50,311 nt of DNA from Gemmatimonadota bacterium (GCA_028873845.1 JAPPNO010000101.1:1-50311); one strand, 5' to 3'; positions 9,323 to 17,830 are shown, counted from the stretch's first letter. The notes: generated from the letters alone by a model not told the origin. Translations and numbers: made by a program.

Positions 9323-9468
9323 TCGCGGATGGGACTCGGGGGGCTCGGGAAAGGTGCCACTTCATCTTGCCGTCCCCGGGTCGGACCGCAAGTGTGAGCG
9401 GTCCGTGGTGGATATCCGCCGCGGGCCGCCAGGCTGATCCGAGTTCACCCCGACCCCGAGTCTCCGCC

Positions 9469-10530
9469 ATGCGCATCCCCCGACTGAGCCCTCTAGCCAC
9501 CATCTTCATCCTCGCCGCCTGCCAGGCCGGCGAAACGCCTGCCGAGGACCCAACTCCACCCCCCGGCTCCGACTATGAGGGCCCCGCGTTCGAATTCGAG
9601 GAAGTCGTCCCAGGCGTCTACCACGCGCGCGGGACCGGCAGCCTCGCGGTGGGCTCGCACGGCGCCGTCATCGTCAACGAGGAAGACGTCCTCCTGGTCG
9701 AATCGCACATCTCGCCCGCGGCCGCATACGCTGTCGTGGACGAGATCGAGGCCCTCACCGACAAGCCGGTCCGGTACGTGGTCAACACCCACTACCACTT
9801 CGACCACGCGCACGGCAACCAGATCTACCCGCCCGACGTGCATGTGATCGGCCACGAGGTCACCCGCGAGATGCTCGTGGGCGGCGGCTCGATGGGCCGT
9901 TCGTACCAGACCTACCTCGGTGGCCTGCCCGCACAGATCGCCGCGCTCGAGGAACGGATCGAGGGGATTGAGGACGAGGAGGAGCGTGCCGGGGCCGAAG
10001 GCACGCTGGCCTACATGAAGAACTTCAAGGCCGGGCTGGACGCGACCGTGCCGACCGGGCCCAACACAACCCTGTCGGAACGATTGACCCTCTTCCGTGG
10101 CGACCGCGAGATCCGGCTGCTCTTCTTCGGGCGCGGGCACACGGGGGGCGACGTGGTGGTGTATCTGCCGGCCGAGCGGGTGATCGTCACGGGCGATCTG
10201 CTCGTGCCGAGCCTGCCGTACATGGGGGACGGCTACCTCGAAGAATGGGTCCGGACCCTGGAGCACCTGAAGGGATTGGAGTTCGACTGGGTGCTGCCCG
10301 GTCACGGCAATCCGTTCCAGGACAGGGAGCGGATCGGGTATCTGCAGGATTATTTGCGTGATCTGCACGCGCAGGCGGTTGCCCTGCACGCGGTGGGATT
10401 GTCGTATGAGGAAGCGGCCACGCGGATCGACATGACGGCTCATGCCGAGCGCTATCCGGTGGTTGAAGGGTCGGGGGTACCGGCGGTGGCGGTGCAGCGC
10501 ATCTTCGAGTTGCTGGAGGGGGGGAGGTAG
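9469..10530 (+). CDS. metallo-beta-lactamase-fold hydrolase, lipoprotein
   Basis: This exported enzyme of 353 residues has a lipobox (LAA-Cys18) after a short signal peptide. The zinc-binding motif HxHxDH is complete at His108, His110, Asp112 and His113 ('NTHYHFDHAHGN'). Further ligand motifs are 'GRGHTGGDVVVYLP', 'IVTGDLLV' and 'VLPGHGNPF'. This pattern fits the subclass B3/quinoprotein-relay-like MBL hydrolases; the substrate is unknown and a true beta-lactamase activity is not implied. The ATG at 9469 was chosen because it begins the signal peptide; the open frame starts earlier. A 46-residue secreted ORF follows after 2 bp. Confidence 0.9.
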   Translation: MRIPRLSPLATIFILAACQAGETPAEDPTPPPGSDYEGPAFEFEEVVPGVYHARGTGSLAVGSHGAVIVNEEDVLLVESHISPAAAYAVVDEIEALTDKPVRYVVNTHYHFDHAHGNQIYPPDVHVIGHEVTREMLVGGGSMGRSYQTYLGGLPAQIAALEERIEGIEDEEERAGAEGTLAYMKNFKAGLDATVPTGPNTTLSERLTLFRGDREIRLLFFGRGHTGGDVVVYLPAERVIVTGDLLVPSLPYMGDGYLEEWVRTLEHLKGLEFDWVLPGHGNPFQDRERIGYLQDYLRDLHAQAVALHAVGLSYEEAATRIDMTAHAERYPVVEGSGVPAVAVQRIFELLEGGR

Positions 10531-10532
10531 CT

Positions 10533-10673
10533 ATGCAGCCAAGAGGCCCGTCGGTTGGTTCGATCCTGTTCGCAGTGTCGACAACCGTGATGTTGCTGGC
10601 CCCGCCCGGGGTACTGCACGCGCAGCACGGAAGCCCTGCAGGGCCACCCCACTGTGGCTCGAACCGCGTGTGA
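10533..10673 (+). CDS. 46-residue secreted peptide or truncated gene
   Basis: A short open frame begins 2 bp after the MBL-fold gene, behind a strong ribosome site (ggagggggggaggt, ending 4 nt before the ATG). It encodes a signal peptide (core 'ILFAVSTTVMLLAPPG', cleavage predicted after HAQ) and then only about 16 residues with one cysteine (PHCGSNRV). The context and the signal make translation plausible. It could be a genuine small exported peptide, or the surviving 5' end of a longer secreted protein whose body was lost by rearrangement next to the propeller gene. Confidence 0.5.
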   Translation: MQPRGPSVGSILFAVSTTVMLLAPPGVLHAQHGSPAGPPHCGSNRV

Positions 10674-10682
10674 TGCAACCCT

Positions 10683-11951
10683 GTGTTGACCCCGGCGTGT
10701 CGCCTTGACATCCACTCCGGTCGCCCCGATCCCGTTTCGCCCGACACCGCCCGGGAGCTGATCATCAAAGCACCGAAGGGCACTCCCCCGTCTCCGCTCC
10801 CTCTTGCGGTGCTGACGCCCGCGCTTCTCACGACGTCGCTCACAGCTGTATCATGCGACGCCCGCACGGGCCATGATTCGACGGACACCCTCGAACGCTG
10901 GACCCTGTCCGCCGAGCCCACCGTCGTCATCGGAGGCGCCGACGAGCGCGAGGGCTATCTCCTTCACGGGGTCGTCGGCGCGACACGCCTTGCAGACGGC
11001 CGCATCGTCGTCGCGAACGAGGGTACCCTGCAACTGAGGTACTATGACCCGGAGGGGGAGCACCTCTACGACGCCGGGGGCCCGGGCGAGGGGCCGGGCG
11101 AGTTGGAATCGCTCAGCGGCATCGTCCGCCTTCCCGGAGACTCGGTCCTGGTGGATTCCTGGCTTGGACTCACGCGATTCGGACCCGATGGCCGGCACGC
11201 GAGTTCGATTCCGTACGACCTGCCGCCATACTACGGAGAGTGCAGGTGGAGTGTCGAAGGTGGCCAACACCCACTCGCCGATGGTTCGATCGTGGCGGTT
11301 GCGCTGGTCTATGTCGGCATCTTTGGCGGCCGGAGATGTCCGCAGCCCAGCGAGTCGCAACCTCCGGCGGTGATCGGGCGATTCATTCCCACCACCGGGG
11401 TCTTCGACACGATCGCCGAGGTGCCGGGGACGGAGGAATCGTACCCGGACGACGCGTACGCCTATCCGAAGACGGTGGTCTTCGCGGTCGGGGACGACCG
11501 GATCTATCTCGGCCAAACCGGGTCGGACACCATCCTTGCGATGAGCGTCACGGGTGACACCGTCGCCACCCTCCTCGCTCCCTTCGAACCGGTTCCCGTG
11601 CCCGCGGACGCCAGGGTGTCGGGGTCCGCCCGCTTGAACTGGACCTACCCGGATCACTATCCCCGCTATGCGCGACTGGCGGCAGCTCCCAGGGAACGGG
11701 TTTGGGTGATGGCCTATCCGACGTTGAAGGAGCCGGTGGCGTACCCGGAGTTGATGAGTCCGACGACCTTTCGCCGCCTGGAAGACGGCGGGGCGAGGTG
11801 GAGGGTGGTGGACCGTGATGGACTGTCGATCGCCGAGGTGCGAATGCCCGAGGGCTTCTTTCTGCTCGAGGTGGGGGACGACCACGTCCTGGGACTGCAC
11901 AAGGACGAACTCGAGCGGGAGAGCGTGCAGGTCTATCAACTGATCCGCTGA
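10683..11951 (+). CDS. 6-bladed beta-propeller lipoprotein, subgroup 2, copy 1
   Basis: This is the first of three closely related plus-strand propeller lipoproteins (others at 13402 and 14842). The lipobox is LTAVS-Cys, about 58 residues into the open frame. Shared subgroup motifs follow: 'VVIGGADEREGYLLHGVVGA', 'YYDPEGEHLYDAGGPGEGPGE', 'GDTVATLLAPFEPVPVPADA' and a C-terminal 'EVGDDHVLGLHKDELERESV'. The true start is uncertain. GTG at 10683 gives an overly long leader, and no clear ribosome site was found between 10683 and the hydrophobic core. About 420 residues. A hairpin terminator follows. Confidence 0.83.
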   Translation: MLTPACRLDIHSGRPDPVSPDTARELIIKAPKGTPPSPLPLAVLTPALLTTSLTAVSCDARTGHDSTDTLERWTLSAEPTVVIGGADEREGYLLHGVVGATRLADGRIVVANEGTLQLRYYDPEGEHLYDAGGPGEGPGELESLSGIVRLPGDSVLVDSWLGLTRFGPDGRHASSIPYDLPPYYGECRWSVEGGQHPLADGSIVAVALVYVGIFGGRRCPQPSESQPPAVIGRFIPTTGVFDTIAEVPGTEESYPDDAYAYPKTVVFAVGDDRIYLGQTGSDTILAMSVTGDTVATLLAPFEPVPVPADARVSGSARLNWTYPDHYPRYARLAAAPRERVWVMAYPTLKEPVAYPELMSPTTFRRLEDGGARWRVVDRDGLSIAEVRMPEGFFLLEVGDDHVLGLHKDELERESVQVYQLIR

Positions 11952-11968
11952 GCAATCGCGGGTTTCGC

Positions 11969-12000
11969 CCCTCCGGAAGACGGAGGGTGTGGTGTCTTTT
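11969..12000 (+). terminator. hairpin terminator after propeller gene
   Basis: A perfect 7-bp stem (ccctccg/cggaggg) with a 5-nt loop lies 18 bp after the stop codon. It is followed by a T-rich tail ending in tctttt. The T run begins about 9 nt after the stem, so efficiency may be modest. Confidence 0.5.
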
Positions 12001-12041
12001 CATTCACACTATGAATGATTATCATTCACATCATGAATGAT
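12000..12041 (+). promoter_or_regulatory. twin palindromic operator at AAA+/DUF4143 start
   Basis: Two nearly identical dyads, tcattca-N5-tgaatga (12000-12018) and atcattca-N5-tgaatgat (12021-12041), have centres about 22 bp apart, close to two helical turns. The 19-bp units differ only at two inner bases. The second covers the likely ATG at 12033. The arrangement fits a repressor binding cooperatively at the start of its target gene. The binding protein is unknown. Confidence 0.55.
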
Positions 12042-13292
12042 CTGATGCTCTCACGCGCCGTCTCTCCCCACCTCGACGCCATGATGCGCGTCATGCCTGC
12101 CGTTGTCGTTTGCGGAGCGCGGCAGACCGGCAAGACCACGCTCGCCCGTGCTCTCGGTTCGCGCGGAGGTGACGATGGCCAGGCGTCTCCCCCGGCTGCC
12201 ACCGGCCGCCAATTCGCCTCACTCGACGACGTGGACGTACTCGGTCTTGCCCGCCGCGATCCCGATGCCCTCGTCCGCGGCACCCGTCCGGTCACCCTCG
12301 ATGAAGTTCAGCGCGAGCCGGAACTCCTGGGCGCCGTCAAGCGCGAGATCGACCGAGAGCGTGTGCCGGGACGCTTTCTCCTGACCGGTTCCGCCAATCT
12401 GCTCCTGATGCGAAGGGTCTCGGAGTCGCTGGCGGGCCGCGCCACCTATCTGACCCTCTGGCCAATGACGCGGCGGGAGCAACTGGGGCTCGGACAATGC
12501 GGGATTTGGGAGAAGTTGCTGGAGGTGCCGGACCGGGATTGGCTGGATGTCGTCGCGGCCCATGGCGGCGAGCCGGAGGACTGGAGGACATGGGCGCGCA
12601 GCGGCGGATTCCCGTTCCCGGCCGTCCACCTCCGCACACCCGAGGAAAGGGCGATCTGGTACGCAGGCTATGTGCAAACGTATCTCGAGCGAGACCTCCA
12701 GGTGCTTTCCTCGATTGCCGCCCTGCCCGACTTTCGCCGACTCATCCGGGCCGCCTGCCTGCGCCTTGGATCACCGGTCAACCAGAGTGACCTGGGCCGG
12801 GACATCGGACTGCCGCAACCGACGGTACACCGCTATCTCAACCTGCTCGAGACCTCCTATGTGCTCGTTCGTGTTCCCGCCTACTCGGTGAATCGCACCA
12901 AGCGGCTCATCAAATCACCCAAGCTGTATTGGAGCGACACCGGGCTGGCCATGCACCTGTCGCAGGAGGAGCCGCGCGGCGCTCACCTGGAGAACCTGGT
13001 CCTGCAGGACCTGCTGGTGTGGCGCGACTCACGGTCCGACCAGGCCGAGATCCTGCACTGGCGAACGACCGCGAATGACGAGGTGGACTTCGTGATCGAA
13101 GCGGGCGGAGCACTGGTGCCGGTCGAAGTGAAAGCCACCCGGCGGCCGAGACTGCGCGACGCGGCCCACCTTCGGACGTTTCGCAAGGAGTACGGTCGCG
13201 CCACTCGCTCGGGGCTGCTGCTGCACGGGGGAGATTCGCTGGAGTGGATCACTCCCGAGGTGCTGGCCGCACCGTGGTGGATGGTGATTTGA
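12033..13292 (+). CDS. AAA+ ATPase with C-terminal DUF4143 domain
   Basis: This second AAA_14/DUF4143 ATPase has about 419 residues. Walker A is 'CGARQTGKTT' and Walker B-like is 'PVTLDEVQREPE', followed by a sensor 'LLTGSANLLLMRR'. A helix-turn-helix-like 'VNQSDLGRDIGLPQPTVHRYL' comes next. The C-terminal PD-(D/E)xK-like signature is 'DEVDFVIEAGGALVPVEVKA'. Three in-frame ATGs (12015, 12033, 12045) are possible. None has a ribosome site, and the first two lie in palindromic repeats, so translation may be leaderless or operator-controlled. It interrupts the run of subgroup-2 propellers. It shares the domain layout but little sequence with the ATPase at 5080. Confidence 0.9.
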   Translation: MNDLMLSRAVSPHLDAMMRVMPAVVVCGARQTGKTTLARALGSRGGDDGQASPPAATGRQFASLDDVDVLGLARRDPDALVRGTRPVTLDEVQREPELLGAVKREIDRERVPGRFLLTGSANLLLMRRVSESLAGRATYLTLWPMTRREQLGLGQCGIWEKLLEVPDRDWLDVVAAHGGEPEDWRTWARSGGFPFPAVHLRTPEERAIWYAGYVQTYLERDLQVLSSIAALPDFRRLIRAACLRLGSPVNQSDLGRDIGLPQPTVHRYLNLLETSYVLVRVPAYSVNRTKRLIKSPKLYWSDTGLAMHLSQEEPRGAHLENLVLQDLLVWRDSRSDQAEILHWRTTANDEVDFVIEAGGALVPVEVKATRRPRLRDAAHLRTFRKEYGRATRSGLLLHGGDSLEWITPEVLAAPWWMVI

Positions 13293-13401
13293 GGCCGCTT
13301 GGCCCAGTGACGGACGCCCCTGTTGCCACAAGGTGCGCCGCTTCATCTTGACTGTCCGCACGATACTGCCTGATCCGCGAGGATTGTGACTGGGGAGGGA
13401 G

Positions 13402-14793
13402 ATGAGTACACCGAATCGCGCAGCCCCCGTGTTGCCCGTGCGCCGGCCGCTGGCCATGAAGCTTCTCCTTCTCGCGTGCGCGCTCACGGTCATGTCATGT
13501 CGTGACGACCCGCGTTCCGGTGCACACTCTGACCCCGGGACGCGACACCTGCCCGAAGAGCCGGGCGGAGTTGCAGGGACCGACGTGCGCGAGGCCACGC
13601 TCGAAACCCGGCGGCCGGCCGAGGAGCCCGCTGTTGCCGCTGGAGAGGCGGACGAGCGCGAGGACCAGGTCCCCCACCGCGATAGCGACAACACCGGTTT
13701 GCAGGATCGTCTCCAGAGATGGAGTCTGTCCGAGGAGCCCAGCGTCGTGATCGGGGGTGGCGACGAGCGCGAGGGCTATCTTCTCCACCACGTCGTCGGC
13801 GCTGTCCGGCTTGGGGACGGCCGCATCGTCATCGCGAACCTGAGCAGTCTGGAACTGAAGTACTACGATCCGGAGGGGCGCCACCTCTTCGATGCAGGAG
13901 GCAGGGGCGACGGTCCGGGCGAGTTCAGGTCGTTCGATCAACTGGTACGCCTTCCCGGGGACTCGATTCTGGTACTCTCCTGGCATTCGGGACTCACCCG
14001 TTTCGGGCGCGATGGACAGTACGCGAGCTCGAGCCTCGCGGCTCTGCCGCCGCGTGGGCGCTGCTGGTACACCGAGGGTCAGGACTATCTGCTTTCGGAC
14101 GGTTCAATCCTGTTGCGCTACGCGTCCACCGCCGGTGCGACACCAGCCGGTCAACCGTGTCTGGATCCGCACGCAGGGAGGCCGCCGGCAGTGATCGGGC
14201 GGTATGTCCCCGCTACGGGGGATCTCGACACGATCGCCGTGGTGCCTGGCGTGGAGCGGACGGAAGACCCGACAGAGAGCATGCACGCCTATCCGAGGCA
14301 CCCGGTTGTCGCGGTCGCGCACGACCGTATCCATGTCGGCGAAACCGGTTCCGGCACCATTCTCTCGATGACCTTCCGGGGAGATACGGTTGCGGCCTTG
14401 CCCGTACCCTTCGAGCCGGCCGTCGTGCCTCGAGACGCCAAGGAACGACAGTCCGACGGCGGGTCACTCTTCGAGGGCGTCACCTCCATCTATCCGGACT
14501 TCTATCCCCGGTACGCCAGACTTGTGGCGGCTCCCGGGGACCGGCTGTGGGTGATGGCCTATCCGCCGTTGAAGCAGCCGGTGATCTCGATGGAGCTGGA
14601 CGATCCCGTGAGTTCCCGGCGTCTCGATGAAGGGGCATGGTGGAAGGTGATCGGGCCCAATGGCCTCCCCATCGCCGAACTGCGAACGCCGCCGCGATTC
14701 TTCCTGCTCGAGGTGGGTGACGACCATGTCCTGGGCATATCCATGGACGGGTTCCTGCGCGAGAGCGTCGAGGTCTATCGTTTGATCCGGTAG
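13402..14793 (+). CDS. 6-bladed beta-propeller lipoprotein, subgroup 2, copy 2
   Basis: This 463-residue paralog of the genes at 10683 and 14842 has the lipobox LTVMS-Cys at about residue 33. The start ATG has ggggaggga 4 nt upstream. It is about 45 residues longer than its sister at 14842. The extra N-terminal part contains 'EEPAVAAGEADEREDQVPH', a decayed copy of the following 'EEPSVVIGGGDEREGYLLHH', so a small internal duplication has occurred. Propeller motifs ('YYDPEGRHLFDAGGRGDGPG', 'YPRYARLVAAPGDRLWVMAY') are intact. It is followed 48 bp later by copy 3, probably in one transcript. Confidence 0.85.
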   Translation: MSTPNRAAPVLPVRRPLAMKLLLLACALTVMSCRDDPRSGAHSDPGTRHLPEEPGGVAGTDVREATLETRRPAEEPAVAAGEADEREDQVPHRDSDNTGLQDRLQRWSLSEEPSVVIGGGDEREGYLLHHVVGAVRLGDGRIVIANLSSLELKYYDPEGRHLFDAGGRGDGPGEFRSFDQLVRLPGDSILVLSWHSGLTRFGRDGQYASSSLAALPPRGRCWYTEGQDYLLSDGSILLRYASTAGATPAGQPCLDPHAGRPPAVIGRYVPATGDLDTIAVVPGVERTEDPTESMHAYPRHPVVAVAHDRIHVGETGSGTILSMTFRGDTVAALPVPFEPAVVPRDAKERQSDGGSLFEGVTSIYPDFYPRYARLVAAPGDRLWVMAYPPLKQPVISMELDDPVSSRRLDEGAWWKVIGPNGLPIAELRTPPRFFLLEVGDDHVLGISMDGFLRESVEVYRLIR

Positions 14794-14841
14794 ACGGTTT
14801 CCTTGGTCCAAGCACAAAGAAGCGTAAGAGTGGAGAAGAGA

Positions 14842-16098
14842 ATGAGTGCCCTGAATCACTTGTCCCCGATGTCGTCAGCGCACCGACTCGTGGCAGCGCA
14901 GTTCCTTCTCCTCGCGTCCGCTCTCGCCGCCACATCATGCGGCGATGAAGCAGGCCTGGATCCGGCGGACACCCTCTCCACCTGGAGCCTGTCCGAGGAG
15001 CCCACCCTCGTCATCGGGGGGGCCGACGAGCGCGAGGACTACCTCCTTCACAAAGTCGTCGGAGTGGCGCGCCTTGGGGACGGCCGCATCGTCGTCGCGG
15101 ACGAAGGCAGTCTGGAACTGAAGTACTACGATCCGGAGGGGAAGCACCTCCTTGACGCCGGAGGCCCGGGCGAGGGCCCTGGCGAGTTGCAACCGCCCCT
15201 CTCCTACTTCACACGACTGCCCGGAGACTCGATCCTCGTCGCCTCCTGGCGCTCCGGATTCATTCGGTTCGGGCCTGACGGCCGGTACGCGAGTTCGATT
15301 CCGTACGAATTGCCTCCGCGCGGACGTTGCTGGTACTTCGAGGACAACGACCTGCTTCCCGATGGCTCGTTCCTGCTGCGCTACTCTGGAATCACCCGTT
15401 TCACGGACACCCACGAGCCGTGCCCCGAACCCGCCACGGGGCGGCCCCCGGTTGTGATCGGGCGGTACGTCCCCGCCACTGCGATGGGTATCGACACGAT
15501 CGCGGTGCTGCCCGGTTCCGAGCGGACCGGCGACCCCTTCAACCTGCACGCCTACGAGAAGGATCTGGTCGTGGGGATCGCGCCCGGTCGCCTCTATCTC
15601 GGCGACACCGGCTCCGACACCATCCTCGTGATGAACTTCCACGGCGACACCATCGGCGCGCTTCCCGTTCCCTTCGAACCGGCTCCCGTGCCCGCCGACG
15701 CCCGAGAGAAAGCGTTCGAGGACGTAACTGTCACCGGACTACACATGTCGGACGCGGGAGAGCGGCTGACCACGACAGAGCGCATGACCTTCATCTATTC
15801 CGATCACTATCCCCGCTACGCCAGACTCGTTGCCGCTCCACGGGATCGGGTTTGGGTGATGGCCTATCCGCCGTTGAAGGAGCCGGCGTTCCGGTTCGAG
15901 TTGACCATGGCGTCAGTGTTCCGCCGCCTGGAAGGTGGTGCGTGGTGGAGGGTGCTGGACCATGACGGACTGGTCATCGCCGAACTGCGCACGCCTCCCG
16001 GTTTCTTCGTGCTCGAGGTGGGCGACGAGCATGTCCTTGGTCTGCATAAGGATGAGTTGGAGCGCGAGAGTGTCCGGCTCTATCGGTTGATTCGGTAA
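14842..16098 (+). CDS. 6-bladed beta-propeller lipoprotein, subgroup 2, copy 3
   Basis: This 418-residue propeller lipoprotein has the lipobox LAATS-Cys33. The start ATG at 14842 is preceded by ggagaagag. The subgroup opening 'SLSEEPTLVIGGADEREDYL' and the signature 'GGPGEGPGEL' are intact, and it ends 'HVLGLHKDELERESVRLYRL', nearly the same as copy 1. An insertion unique to this copy ('FEDVTVTGLHMSDAGERLTT') lies before the last blade. The end faces the ABC permease gene; an AT-rich element lies in the convergent gap. Confidence 0.87.
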   Translation: MSALNHLSPMSSAHRLVAAQFLLLASALAATSCGDEAGLDPADTLSTWSLSEEPTLVIGGADEREDYLLHKVVGVARLGDGRIVVADEGSLELKYYDPEGKHLLDAGGPGEGPGELQPPLSYFTRLPGDSILVASWRSGFIRFGPDGRYASSIPYELPPRGRCWYFEDNDLLPDGSFLLRYSGITRFTDTHEPCPEPATGRPPVVIGRYVPATAMGIDTIAVLPGSERTGDPFNLHAYEKDLVVGIAPGRLYLGDTGSDTILVMNFHGDTIGALPVPFEPAPVPADAREKAFEDVTVTGLHMSDAGERLTTTERMTFIYSDHYPRYARLVAAPRDRVWVMAYPPLKEPAFRFELTMASVFRRLEGGAWWRVLDHDGLVIAELRTPPGFFVLEVGDEHVLGLHKDELERESVRLYRLIR

Positions 16099-16142
16099 GA
16101 ATTCCGTCTTACCGAGTCGCGTCGGGCCGAATGCCGACAATC

Positions 16143-16186
16143 AGTCAACTGCGCTTGACAAAATGTAATTCGCAGTTGACATATCG
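16143..16186. repeat. AT-rich palindromic element A
   Basis: A perfect 10-bp inverted repeat (gtcaactgcg at 16144-16153, cgcagttgac at 16171-16180) flanks a core with aaaatgtaatt. The right side, cagttgacatatcg, matches the equivalent part of element C at 30670. It lies between two convergent genes, where a promoter for either would not be expected. Confidence 0.65.
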
Positions 16187-16215
16187 ACCCGGACACTCGG
16201 CAATCGCCACCCGAC

Positions 16216-17646
16216 TCAGTCCGCCCCGCGAACCCGCCCCAGCCCCACCCCCGCCCCCACTCCCACCAGCAGGACCAGTCCGCCCAGGACCACCAGCGGC
16301 AGCACGGCACGACTTGCCGCATCACCACCCGTCTCGTCCGCAAGCCGAAACCTCGGCACGTCGGGAAGCACGCTGGCGCTCATCAGCTCGTCGGCCATGA
16401 TCGCGGGCACGAAGAACTGCCGCCATTGTTCGGCGAATGCCCGCACCTGCGACTGAAAGAGCGCGAAACGCGCATCCCCCGTTCCGGCGGCGTCGATCAG
16501 CACCTCCTGGGCCAGAAGCGCCGGCGACAGGAAGCGGTAGCGGCTCACCAGGACCATCTGCTCGGTGCGGCGGGCGTCGTGCTCCGCCGTCACTTCCTCC
16601 AGACGGCCGTTTACGGCGTCCGTCGCGGCCCACGCCAGCGCTCCCAGACCGGGTTCGTCCTCGACCACGCCCTCGGACATTTCGGGGTGGTCCTCCAGGT
16701 AGCGGGCGAGCAGTTCGCTGCGGCGGTTCACGGCGTCGTTCGACGCCTCGCGCTGAGCGGTGATCATCTCGACACGGGACGGCAACGGGTGCAGCAGGCC
16801 CGCCGCGATGTTGACGGCCGCCGGCAGCACGACCACCAGGACCAGCCATGTTCCCACGAGGACCGTGGCGTTCCACGCGGAGGATCGCCGCAGGGTGTTC
16901 ACCCACGCCGCCAGCGCGAACCAGAAGAGCGCGTAGGTGACGACCGCCCCGCACCAGAGCACCACCCGGCCGGGCGAGCCGAAGCCCCCCGTGGCCAGAA
17001 CGCCCGCCAGTGACACCGCCAGCACCATTCCCACCACCAGCACCGCGCGGAAGGCCAGCTTCGCCACTACGACACTGCGCGCCGACACGGGTTGCGAGAG
17101 AGTAAGCGCCAGCGTCCCCTGCTCGCGCTCTTCGGAAAGCACGTTGAAGCTGAGTGCCAGGACGAGGAGCGGCAGCAGATAGATCACCACGAACGCCAGG
17201 TCGAAGCGCCCGACCATCAGGTTGAGGGGGTTCTCGACCTCGCCGTTCTGCTGGAACGACGCCTCGTTGGTGTAGATGTTCACGTCGTAGTAGTAGGGCA
17301 GAATGTCGCTCTGCCCGACGGCGAGGGCCGCGAGTGGACCCGGCTCCAGCACCACGGTCCGGCTCCCGCTGGGTCCGCCCAGCACCGAGGGTGACCTCGG
17401 ATCCGCGAAGCGCGAGGCCGGCTCCGCGCCGTTTGCGATCTCGACCAGTTCCTGCTCGAGGGCGCGCACGCGTTCGACGCCGCCGGCATGTACGGTCTCG
17501 GCGGTGCGTTCCTGAAAACGCTTCCAGACCATGCCGTTGGCCAGCGCGTAGACGAGCAGGCCCGCGAAGAGCCCGAGCACGATCCGGAGCGCCCGGTCGG
17601 CCATCAGCAGACGCCATTCGTTTCGGAGTACGGTTTGGATGGTCAT
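16216..17646 (-). CDS. ABC-2 type transporter permease (DUF3526-like), second subunit
   Basis: This 476-residue inner-membrane subunit has the ABC-2/DUF3526 layout. There is one N-terminal helix after 'RNEWRLLMADRAL', a periplasmic domain of about 120 residues, then a membrane block beginning 'DLAFVVIYLLPLLVLALSF'. The conserved cytosolic turn 'SEEREQGTLALTLSQPVSAR' follows. After the membrane block lies a large extracytoplasmic loop, and a last helix ('VLPLVVLGGLVLLVGVGAGV') ends the protein. ATG 17646 was chosen; its upstream side is directly occupied by the GC-rich repeat. It is the last gene of the exporter operon but is separated from the other permease by about 240 bp holding two repeats. 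Confidence 0.87.
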   Translation of the reverse strand: MTIQTVLRNEWRLLMADRALRIVLGLFAGLLVYALANGMVWKRFQERTAETVHAGGVERVRALEQELVEIANGAEPASRFADPRSPSVLGGPSGSRTVVLEPGPLAALAVGQSDILPYYYDVNIYTNEASFQQNGEVENPLNLMVGRFDLAFVVIYLLPLLVLALSFNVLSEEREQGTLALTLSQPVSARSVVVAKLAFRAVLVVGMVLAVSLAGVLATGGFGSPGRVVLWCGAVVTYALFWFALAAWVNTLRRSSAWNATVLVGTWLVLVVVLPAAVNIAAGLLHPLPSRVEMITAQREASNDAVNRRSELLARYLEDHPEMSEGVVEDEPGLGALAWAATDAVNGRLEEVTAEHDARRTEQMVLVSRYRFLSPALLAQEVLIDAAGTGDARFALFQSQVRAFAEQWRQFFVPAIMADELMSASVLPDVPRFRLADETGGDAASRAVLPLVVLGGLVLLVGVGAGVGLGRVRGAD

Positions 17647-17760
17647 GCTAGCAGTCCATGGACAGAGCCGCCCGAGCACCGAGAGTGGTGAGGCGCCGGG
17701 CTGGCAAGGCGCGACGAGAGGGGAATAGCAGAGCTATTCGCCCGAGGAGCAACGCAGAGC
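17647..17760 (+). repeat. GC-rich intergenic repeat, full copy 2
   Basis: This is the only complete copy in the window. It begins with gctagcagtcc immediately next to the permease start codon. It continues with the conserved gagccgcccgagcacc and gaggcgccgggctggc blocks. It then has a gaatagc/gctattc hairpin (about 17722-17740) and ends near gaggagcaacgc. Reverse-complement copy at 1-106, partial direct copy at 1417-1474. Confidence 0.8.
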
Positions 17761-17778
17761 GGAGCCCTTGGAGTGACA

Positions 17779-17830
17779 GAATGTATAGCAGACATGACAT
17801 AATGTAATGTTATCTTTACATTGTGATCAG
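17779..17830. repeat. AT-rich palindromic element B
   Basis: This short AT-rich island contains gacataatgtaatgt, shared with element C. It also has an inverted repeat, aatgtaa (17801-17807) and ttacatt (17816-17822). It lies in the 240-bp gap between the two ABC permease genes, next to the GC-rich repeat. The gap holds no other gene. Confidence 0.55.
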
